Below are positions 1-5,055 of a DNA stretch of 5,055 bases, piece by piece. The notes under the pieces were generated by a model. The model did not search any database and was not told the DNA's origin. It worked only from the letters and a program-made list of their open reading frames with translations. Where the stretch lies: positions 1 to 5,055 of the forward strand of contig JAJYSL010000331.1 of the NCBI GenBank assembly GCA_021793595.1, written 5' to 3'. Every line of letters begins with the position of its first letter. The first letter of the stretch is position 1. This stretch comes from Acidobacteriota bacterium (GTDB lineage Bacteria; Acidobacteriota; Terriglobia; Terriglobales; Acidobacteriaceae). A program made the position numbers and the translations under genes.

Positions 1-129
1 GTGATACGGGATCCGGCGGACCCCAAGCGCATGCGGGCCGAATTCGATTCCGGCGATCACATTCACCCCAATGACGCAGGCAATGCTGCGATGGCAAACG
101 CAATCGATCTGAATGCGTTCACAAACTAG
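1..129 (+). CDS. SGNH/GDSL-type hydrolase (probable carbohydrate esterase), C-terminal fragment
   Basis: This is the last 42 codons of a gene whose start lies before the window. Reading from base 1 the frame is open and stops at TAG (127-129). The fragment contains GDHIHPNDAG at its residues 18-27, then a short helix-like tail (MANAIDL). In SGNH/GDSL hydrolases the last conserved block is Asp-x-x-His, and here Asp19 and His22 would be the catalytic Asp and His of the Ser-Asp-His triad. The nucleophile Ser block and the oxyanion Gly and Asn blocks are outside the window. The family includes acetylxylan and rhamnogalacturonan acetylesterases as well as lipases. An exported carbohydrate esterase is inferred only from the neighbouring exported sugar enzyme, which starts 50 bases downstream and is probably in the same operon. 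The family call is fairly secure but the substrate is unknown. Confidence 0.8.
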   Translation: MIRDPADPKRMRAEFDSGDHIHPNDAGNAAMANAIDLNAFTN

Positions 130-167
130 AAAGAGTTGCATCGGCTAGCGTCTTCGCTGAGAACTAC

Positions 168-175
168 AAGGAGGG
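168..175 (+). promoter_or_regulatory. Strong Shine-Dalgarno fixing the GTG start at 180
   Basis: AAGGAGGG sits 4 bases before the GTG at 180-182 (5 bases from the GGAGG core). It is a near-perfect anti-16S match and decides in favour of GTG over the next in-frame ATG at 240. That later start would also remove the beginning of the signal peptide. Confidence 0.8.
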
Positions 176-179
176 ATAC

Positions 180-1661
180 GTGAATTTAACTCAAAGCTGG
201 CGTTATTGGACAGCGGCGCTGGTGTTGGCGGGACTGGTAATGGTTGGCACCAGACTGACGGCAGTCCATGCGGCCGGAAATGCGGCTGCGAAGCAGGCTG
301 CCAGCGACACCAGCGCGCAGCTTCCGCAATGGCAGATCCAGGAGCATTTCAACCGAGTCTGGCTGCGGGATACGATCACGCACGGGCTGGTGGACTACTG
401 GGTGAAGTATTCCGTTGCGCCCAATGGATTTGTTCAGGAGGATCTGGATAGGACGTGGCACCATTGGGGCAATCAGGAAGAAGCCACGATCAACGGTCAA
501 GGCAGGCAGTTGCTGAGCATGACCCTGGTCTACGATATGAACGGCAGAACGAACAAGCAGTATTTGGACGCCATGACCCGGGCTGCCGACTTCTTGCTGA
601 AAATGCGCGATCCGAAGTACGGCGGCTATTACCTTCGTGTCGGCTCCGATGGGCATGTCATCGAAACCAGCAAGACCGGCTACCAGAGCTTTGCTCTCTA
701 CTCGCTGGCGATGATGGGGCAAGCGACCGGGAATCGAAAGTATACCGATGCGGCTACGCAACTGTTTCGCGTGATTCGCGACAAGATGACCGATGGCCCG
801 TTCTTCGGAGCCGGCGGTAGCTACACGCGCGACTGGAAAAAGATTCCGGGGGGGCCGTTCGGCGGCGGCCGAGGCGCCAATCGCCGCGCCGGTTTTGTGG
901 ATGCCATGGGATGGTCCTCCGGCTATTCGCCGCAGGAATTGTTGAATCGCCCCAGCTTCGCTGGATTGTTTGGCAAGAGCAAGCCGGCGCACTGCATCGA
1001 TCTGCATATGTTCGAGGCGCTCCTCGGCCTGTATGAGGCGACCAGGTCTCCTGAGGTGTGGAAGGAAATTGATGTCGAGCTGAACGGAATCTCCGACCAT
1101 TTCGATTACAAGCTCGGCTACCTGCCGCAGTGTTGGGACGCGAGCTGGAATCCGCTCGGGCCTCCTACCGCGAATCCCGGCCATTTCCTCTTCGAATGGG
1201 CCTCTGAGCTCAGCCGCGCCGTCGATTTGGGCGCTGATCCCAAGTTCATTGGTCTCGGCAATCGCATCCTGAATCTGGCTGTCACCACCTATGAACCGGC
1301 CATCGGTGGTCTCGGCGGTTACAACGCGAAGAGACAGCCTGCGCCCATGCTGTGGTGGCCGCAATGCGAAGTCATCAAAGCCTCGGCCATGTACGCGATT
1401 CTCCACGGGCGCGATGACCTTTGGCCCTACTTCCATGAAACTTTCGATTTCGTCAGGAACAACTACTTCGACACCAAGGACGGTGGATGGTTCGAATGGT
1501 ATCTTCCCGGCGGCAAAACTCGGACAGAGCAGGGCGAGCGAGCGTTCTACAAAGGATCGGTCGACGGTCCCGAGTGGGGCTCCTATCACCAGACCAAGCT
1601 GGCCTATGAACTTTGGCGTATCACTGCCCCTGATTACAAGCCATGGCCGCGGCATCCATAG
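180..1661 (+). CDS. Exported AGE-family epimerase/isomerase-like protein (N-acylglucosamine/cellobiose 2-epimerase fold)
   Basis: A 493-residue protein starting at GTG behind a strong ribosome site. Residues 1-32 look like a Sec signal peptide: Arg8, a hydrophobic core at about 12-23, and a probable cut after Ala31 or Ala32. There is no lipobox and no twin arginine. The remainder resembles the (alpha/alpha)6 barrel of the AGE superfamily, which interconverts sugars at C2 (GlcNAc/ManNAc, cellobiose and mannobiose epimerases) or isomerises mannose/fructose. Motifs in order are GRQLLS with Arg109; LHMFEALLGLYEAT with His276 and Glu279; PGHFLFEW with His335 and Glu339; LWWPQCE at 391-397; and GSYHQTK with His470. 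His335 and His470 correspond by position to the two general acid/base histidines of the family. Two oddities stand out: known AGE enzymes are mostly cytoplasmic, and the central motif reads His-x3-Glu rather than the usual His-x2-Glu. At about 400 residues for typical members it is long, with a Gly/Arg-rich insert near 224-238. It probably shares an operon with the upstream esterase. Fold confidence is high; the exact reaction is unknown and it could be a non-epimerase relative. Confidence 0.85.
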   Translation: MNLTQSWRYWTAALVLAGLVMVGTRLTAVHAAGNAAAKQAASDTSAQLPQWQIQEHFNRVWLRDTITHGLVDYWVKYSVAPNGFVQEDLDRTWHHWGNQEEATINGQGRQLLSMTLVYDMNGRTNKQYLDAMTRAADFLLKMRDPKYGGYYLRVGSDGHVIETSKTGYQSFALYSLAMMGQATGNRKYTDAATQLFRVIRDKMTDGPFFGAGGSYTRDWKKIPGGPFGGGRGANRRAGFVDAMGWSSGYSPQELLNRPSFAGLFGKSKPAHCIDLHMFEALLGLYEATRSPEVWKEIDVELNGISDHFDYKLGYLPQCWDASWNPLGPPTANPGHFLFEWASELSRAVDLGADPKFIGLGNRILNLAVTTYEPAIGGLGGYNAKRQPAPMLWWPQCEVIKASAMYAILHGRDDLWPYFHETFDFVRNNYFDTKDGGWFEWYLPGGKTRTEQGERAFYKGSVDGPEWGSYHQTKLAYELWRITAPDYKPWPRHP

Positions 1662-1694
1662 GGCACGGTAAAGCCAAGCGGACCGCCCTTGCTG

Positions 1695-1734
1695 CACCAA
1701 TGCCTCTGGATTCGAGAATCCAGAGGCATTGGTG
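1695..1734 (+). terminator. Perfect 40-base palindrome, probable transcription terminator
   Basis: CACCAATGCCTCTGGATTC is followed by GA and then its exact reverse complement. The RNA could form an 18-bp perfect stem closed by a CGAG tetraloop, beginning 34 bases after the stop of the epimerase-like gene. The position suits the end of the esterase-epimerase operon. There is no U-tract on either strand, so it is not a textbook intrinsic terminator. It may instead act as a 3' stabilising hairpin. The structure is certain; the role is inferred. Confidence 0.6.
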
Positions 1735-2207
1735 TTCTGGCTGTCGAACGGGCGAACTGGATGACGTCTCCGAGGAAAGATTCCCCAGATGGAAGTTCCA
1801 GCCCAGTGGCTCATGGACCGGAGCTCGGGATAGAGTTGTTTCGCTGGCGTAAGGGCCGGCAGCGAAGGTGTAAGTTCATTTTTGCGGCCAGGAGGTTGTC
1901 TAGGTATCTGCCCGGGGGTTCTGTGCGACTTCGCTCTTTCCCTGCCCGCGCCCGCTCATTCCATGAGCGCCAATACATCGTTGCCACTCAGGCGATTCAG
2001 AAGGTTGCGAAGCTGCCCCGGCAACGTCCTTATGGTGCCATTCAGACGCGGCTTTGCACGGATCGAACCGCGGATTGCAAATCATGATGGGGCATCGAAG
2101 GCCGCCCCTAAAGACGCTCCAGAACGCAACTTAACGCGGTAGGCAGCGGGCCTGTCAAAGCAGTGAATTGTCTAGGCGGCTTTTTGCCGATTCACTATAC
2201 ATCCGTC
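1735..2207. other. Intergenic stretch with no recognisable gene
   Basis: Several short open frames cross this stretch on both strands. None has a convincing ribosome site, and none gives a translation I recognise. They overlap one another in different frames and look like chance open frames. No tRNA, rRNA, CRISPR repeat or IS end was seen. A small CGGC-TTTTT-GCCG stem occurs at 2177-2189 but is too short to interpret. The stretch may be degenerate remains of a lost gene or an extended upstream control region for the receptor. Confidence 0.4.
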
Positions 2208-2235
2208 TTGACTTTTCATTTCCAGGCTGTAAAAA
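2208..2235 (+). promoter_or_regulatory. Candidate sigma-70-type promoter for the receptor gene
   Basis: TTGACT at 2208-2213 matches the -35 consensus at five of six positions. After a 16-base spacer, TAAAAA at 2230-2235 matches four of six bases of TATAAT. It lies in an AT-rich patch within otherwise GC-rich DNA. If used, it would give a leader of roughly 130 bases before the ATG at 2372. This is based on consensus only. Confidence 0.35.
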
Positions 2236-2306
2236 GTCTTATCAGCAGCTTTTGTATTTTGCGGACACCTTATCTTCCCGCTGACGAACCAGAGGTCTAA
2301 AGCCAC

Positions 2307-2329
2307 ATGCGAGCAAGTTCGAATCGCAT
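2307..2329 (+). repeat. Short inverted repeat in the receptor leader
   Basis: ATGCGA and TCGCAT form a perfect 6-base inverted repeat around an 11-base centre that contains the palindrome TTCGAA. It ends 42 bases before the receptor start codon. It could be an operator or a leader hairpin, but repeats of this size also occur by chance. Confidence 0.3.
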
Positions 2330-2371
2330 TAGTCAACAAGGCAAATTTGAATCTTGGACGGGGGCAATTCA

Positions 2372-4873
2372 ATGATCATGATGCAGTGTATAGCCAAGCG
2401 CCAGTTCGTGCGGCGATGCCGGAACCTCGGTCTTGTCGTGCTGCTTCTCATGGCTTTCGCCGGAATGCCGAGAGCCATCGCACAAACCGCCTTTGGAACT
2501 GTTGTCGGGAATGTCACCGACCCGAGCGGCGCGCTGGTTCCGAATGCGGCAGTGACACTTACAAACGAGGGTACAGGTCAGCGTCGTACCATGAAGACCA
2601 CTTCGGCGGGTACCTACGCCTTCGTTAACCTCGATCCGGGCAACTACACCGTTCAGGTTGAGCAAACCGGCTTCAAGACCATGCAGCGAAAAGCGATCGT
2701 TGTCCAGGTTGGGAGCACCACCCGTGAGGATGTCGCGCTGCAAGTAGGCAACACCAAGGAGGAGATCGAGGTAACCGCGGCGCCCCCCCTGATCCAAACC
2801 GATTCCGCCACCTTAGGTTCAGTTGTCGGCCAGCGCACCATCGCAGCCATGCCTCTGAGCGGCCGCAATGTAAACAACCTGCTGACGCTGGTTCCGGGGG
2901 TGGTGGCCGGGGGCAACACTTACGGCAATCCCTCCACGAACATCATAGGAAACGGCAACTATCAAATCGGCGGCGGTTTCGGCAACCAGAGCATCTTCTA
3001 CGTCGATGGAGTTCAAACCAACATTCCGGAAAACAACTCCGACACCATGATCCCGAGCCAGGACGACGTGGCGGAATTCAAGGTGGCGACGAATGACGTC
3101 AGTGCTGAGTTCGGTGGGTTTGCAGGCGGTGTCGTCAACATCAGCACCAAATCCGGTACCAACGAGCTGCATGGCTCGGCTTACGAGTACCTCCGCAATA
3201 AGGTACTGGACGCGAACGACTTCTTTAGCAATCGCTACGGGCATGTCCGGCCCCCTTATGTGCAAAATCAATATGGGTTTACCCTGGGCGGACCGGTGAT
3301 GAGGAACAAGCTATTCTTCTTCACAGGCGCCGAATGGGAGCCGGTACGGCAGGCTGTCACTTCCATCACAACCGTGCCCACCACGGCTATGATGAACGGC
3401 GACTTTTCCGCAATCAGCAATCCCATCTATGACACCAGCACCCAACAGCAGTTCCAGTACAACGGCCGATTAAACGTCATTCCTCCCGGTGATATCAATA
3501 CGGCAATGACTCAGCTGCTGAAGCTGGAATATCCAGCGCCGACTGTGCCCAATGCCATTTCAAACAACTTTATTGCTGTGAACAAGAGTTCCTACAACCA
3601 ACGTCAATTCAATGAGCGCGTGGACTGGACTCCAACATCCAACGATACGTTCTTCGCCCGGTATGCTCATTGGAATGTCTCCTCGATTGGTACGAATATA
3701 TATGGCTTGCAAGCAACAAAACCTGGACTGTCCGGCCATACCGACGACGAAGCCATTCTGGGCAACACCTACACGCTCAACCCCACCACTGTAATTGATG
3801 CCCACCTCTCCTACCTGCGGTCGTTCTTCTTTACATACGCGACTGGCTTGGGCACCGATATCGGATCGATCTCGCCAGGATTGGCGAGCTTTGCACAGCA
3901 GCAGGGACAAAAGGTTCCCCTGGAGTTCAACTGGCCTGGCACCTCTCTTGCCCAAATGGGCGTAGGCGGCCAGCTTTACTGGACGAACAACATCTACACC
4001 CTGTTGGGCAGCATTACCAAGATTCTGGGGCGGCATACGATTAAAGCAGGCGCCAATGTGCGGCAGGTTTCCTGGATCGCGGCTCCCGACAGCAATGGCG
4101 GAATCATGGTATTCACGCAACGGGCTACCGCCAACCCCAATGTGAACGGCTCCGGCTATTCGTTTGCCTCAGGCCTGCTGGGCACGCCTGATTCCATGTC
4201 TACCCTGCAGGTGGGGGGGAGCCGGGCCTTCATGCACTCCTATGCGTTCTATGTGACCGATACCTACCAGGTTACCCAGAAGCTGACCGCTGATCTCGGT
4301 CTCCGCTGGGACCAGCCGGGCGTATACTCCGAGGTAAACAACTACGATACGGTAATTTTGCCCAACGCGGCAAGTCCGCTGGGTACGATAGCGAACCCGG
4401 CTACCGGTCAAAGCCAAGCGCTCCAAGGGGTATTCTCCCTTGTTGATACACCGCTGTATCCATCCCGGCGCGAAGAGATCCTGCACTACGACCTGTTCGG
4501 GCCGCGCATCGGGCTGGCCTATCGCGTCCTTCCTAACACCGTGGTTCGGACGGGATACGGCATCACCTATCTTCCCTCTACGTTGTCACAGGATGGTCCC
4601 AACAGTTCAAGCATCAACTCTTCTCTGACTCAGCTTAGAAATTCGTACAACGCAGATAACACCTTCAGCCAGGTTAATACCACCGCATTAAATCCCTTCC
4701 CCAACGGCATTATTGAACCGCCGCGGAGGAACACCACTGATCTTGAGAAGCTGTATGGACAGAACATCCAGTCCCGGCTTACCAGTCAGCCCTACAGTTA
4801 CGTGCAGCAGTGGAACTTTACGGTTGAACGGCAGTTGGGGAGCAGCGCCAGTCTGAGCCTAGGGAGCCTCTGA
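2372..4873 (+). CDS. TonB-dependent receptor (Oar/SusC-like) with CarboxypepD_reg-like domain, truncated by an IS
   Basis: Outer-membrane active-transport receptor, 833 residues from the ATG at 2372. GGGGG at 2360-2364 serves as a weak ribosome site seven bases upstream; an in-frame TTG at 2354 is less likely. Residues 1-37 form a Sec signal peptide: RR at 14-15, hydrophobic 19-30, and a cut after Ala-Ile-Ala. Residues 40-125 are a carboxypeptidase-regulatory-like beta-sandwich (GTVVGNVTDPSGALVPNAAV through LDPGNYTVQV). EEIEVTA at 130-136 resembles a TonB box. The plug spans about 140-265 (PLSGRNVNNLLTLVPGV, FYVDGVQTN, VNISTKSGTNELHGSAYEY), and the barrel begins near 266. Receptors of this class usually run to roughly 1,000-1,200 residues. 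This one stops within the barrel, right after YVQQWNFTVERQLGSSASLS, where relatives continue into further strands. The last two residues (Ser-Leu) and the TGA come from the insertion sequence. The lost C-terminus includes the terminal strand needed for barrel assembly, so the product is probably nonfunctional. The substrate is unknown; an oligosaccharide is plausible from context. Confidence 0.9.
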   Translation: MIMMQCIAKRQFVRRCRNLGLVVLLLMAFAGMPRAIAQTAFGTVVGNVTDPSGALVPNAAVTLTNEGTGQRRTMKTTSAGTYAFVNLDPGNYTVQVEQTGFKTMQRKAIVVQVGSTTREDVALQVGNTKEEIEVTAAPPLIQTDSATLGSVVGQRTIAAMPLSGRNVNNLLTLVPGVVAGGNTYGNPSTNIIGNGNYQIGGGFGNQSIFYVDGVQTNIPENNSDTMIPSQDDVAEFKVATNDVSAEFGGFAGGVVNISTKSGTNELHGSAYEYLRNKVLDANDFFSNRYGHVRPPYVQNQYGFTLGGPVMRNKLFFFTGAEWEPVRQAVTSITTVPTTAMMNGDFSAISNPIYDTSTQQQFQYNGRLNVIPPGDINTAMTQLLKLEYPAPTVPNAISNNFIAVNKSSYNQRQFNERVDWTPTSNDTFFARYAHWNVSSIGTNIYGLQATKPGLSGHTDDEAILGNTYTLNPTTVIDAHLSYLRSFFFTYATGLGTDIGSISPGLASFAQQQGQKVPLEFNWPGTSLAQMGVGGQLYWTNNIYTLLGSITKILGRHTIKAGANVRQVSWIAAPDSNGGIMVFTQRATANPNVNGSGYSFASGLLGTPDSMSTLQVGGSRAFMHSYAFYVTDTYQVTQKLTADLGLRWDQPGVYSEVNNYDTVILPNAASPLGTIANPATGQSQALQGVFSLVDTPLYPSRREEILHYDLFGPRIGLAYRVLPNTVVRTGYGITYLPSTLSQDGPNSSSINSSLTQLRNSYNADNTFSQVNTTALNPFPNGIIEPPRRNTTDLEKLYGQNIQSRLTSQPYSYVQQWNFTVERQLGSSASLSLGSL
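4859..4862 (+). repeat. Probable left copy of the IS target-site duplication (CTAG)
   Basis: CTAG immediately precedes the inferred first base of the insertion sequence. IS5-group elements are known to duplicate a 4-bp YTAR target, and CTAG fits. In the receptor frame it supplies the Leu830 codon (CTA) and the first base of the Gly831 codon. The second copy lies beyond the window and could not be seen. Confidence 0.6.
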
Positions 4874-5055
4874 AGAACTCCCCAATCCACAACGGACGCA
4901 GGTAATGTGGAGTGAGGGAGAAGATCACGCATGCGGCAGATGACGTTGGCCCATCAAGCAGAGTTTCAACGTTACTCGAAGAAGACCCGGCGGGAACAGT
5001 TTTTGGAAGAGATGGATGCGGTGATGCCCTGGACTGAGTTGTTTTCTCTGGTCGT
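4863..5055 (+). mobile_element. IS5-family insertion sequence, left end (partial)
   Basis: The element appears to begin with GGAGCCTCTGAAGAACTCC, which resembles terminal inverted repeats of IS5-group elements. About 68 bases of untranslated IS DNA precede a transposase that runs out of the window. The boundary is inferred from three agreeing signs: loss of receptor-like protein sequence, a CTAG target directly before it, and an IS5-type transposase start just after. The right end, matching inverted repeat and second target copy are outside the window, so element length and intactness are unknown. Confidence 0.75.
4931..5055 (+). CDS. IS5-family transposase, N-terminal fragment
   Basis: The first 41 codons of a transposase that continues past the right edge. 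The ATG at 4931 follows a purine-rich GGGAGAAG about 7 bases upstream; an in-frame ATG at 4940 is an alternative. The translation starts MRQMTLAHQAEFQRYSKK and continues with TRREQFLEEMDAVMPWTELFSLV. The pattern of a short variable head, then KKTRR-x2-FL-x-EM-x2-V-x-PW-x2-L, is the characteristic N-terminal region of IS5-group transposases. That region precedes the DDE catalytic domain, which is not visible here. The gene reads in the same direction as the receptor it interrupts. Confidence 0.85.
   Translation, partial: MRQMTLAHQAEFQRYSKKTRREQFLEEMDAVMPWTELFSLV

Noticed and set aside
186..1814. A 542-codon open frame on the minus strand opposite the epimerase-like gene
   Set aside because: It is longer than the real gene but its translation has no recognisable domain. 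The + strand frame has a signal peptide, a strong ribosome site and conserved family motifs. The minus frame also runs through the palindrome and is best explained as a shadow of GC-biased codon use.
1643..2142. Overlapping short open frames after the epimerase-like gene (for example 1643-1852 and 1689-2087)
   Set aside because: They have no convincing ribosome sites, read through the palindrome, and give translations with low-complexity Arg/Ser/Pro content and no recognisable motif.
2177..2189. CGGC-TTTTT-GCCG as a terminator
   Set aside because: The stem is four base pairs and the T-run is in the loop rather than after the stem.
2313..2329. GTTCGAATC resembling a tRNA T-loop
   Set aside because: The flanking five bases do not pair as a T-stem, and no acceptor or anticodon arms were found around it.
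2354..2356. TTG as the receptor start codon
   Set aside because: It adds only six residues before the ATG at 2372, lacks a clear ribosome site, and the ATG has a G-run at suitable spacing and gives a normal signal peptide.

Overview
The window looks like a carbohydrate-utilisation region from a moderately GC-rich Gram-negative bacterium, most likely an Acidobacteriota (Terriglobia-type) soil organism. This is inferred from protein style. The large receptor is an Oar/SusC-like TonB-dependent receptor that opens with a carboxypeptidase-regulatory-like domain, a class greatly expanded in that phylum. Its neighbours are an exported sugar epimerase-fold protein and an SGNH esterase. No taxonomic marker gene is present.

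Layout, all on the + strand: (1) 1-129, the last 42 codons of an SGNH/GDSL-type hydrolase carrying the catalytic Asp-x-x-His block. (2) 180-1661, an exported AGE-family (N-acylglucosamine 2-epimerase / cellobiose 2-epimerase fold) protein, starting at GTG behind a very strong Shine-Dalgarno and only 50 bases after the esterase, so probably cotranscribed with it. (3) 1695-1734, a perfect 40-base palindrome, probably the operon's transcription end. (4) About 690 bases without a recognisable gene, holding a candidate promoter near 2208-2235 and a small inverted repeat near 2307-2329. (5) 2372-4873, a TonB-dependent receptor that starts normally but ends abruptly at 833 residues, in mid-barrel. 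(6) 4863-5055, the left end of an IS5-family insertion sequence and the first 41 codons of its transposase.

The clearest event is the insertion. The receptor reads normally up to a CTAG tetranucleotide, the type of target IS5-group elements use. It then runs into the IS end, which supplies a stop codon after two foreign residues, so the receptor has lost the rest of its barrel and its C-terminal insertion signal. A plausible original role for the region is uptake and trimming of a plant or microbial polysaccharide: receptor in the outer membrane, esterase removing acyl groups, and an exported AGE-fold protein acting on released sugars. The substrate cannot be named from the sequence. No unknown multi-gene system was seen. 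The most unusual protein feature is the exported AGE-family enzyme with altered spacing in one of its active-site motifs.
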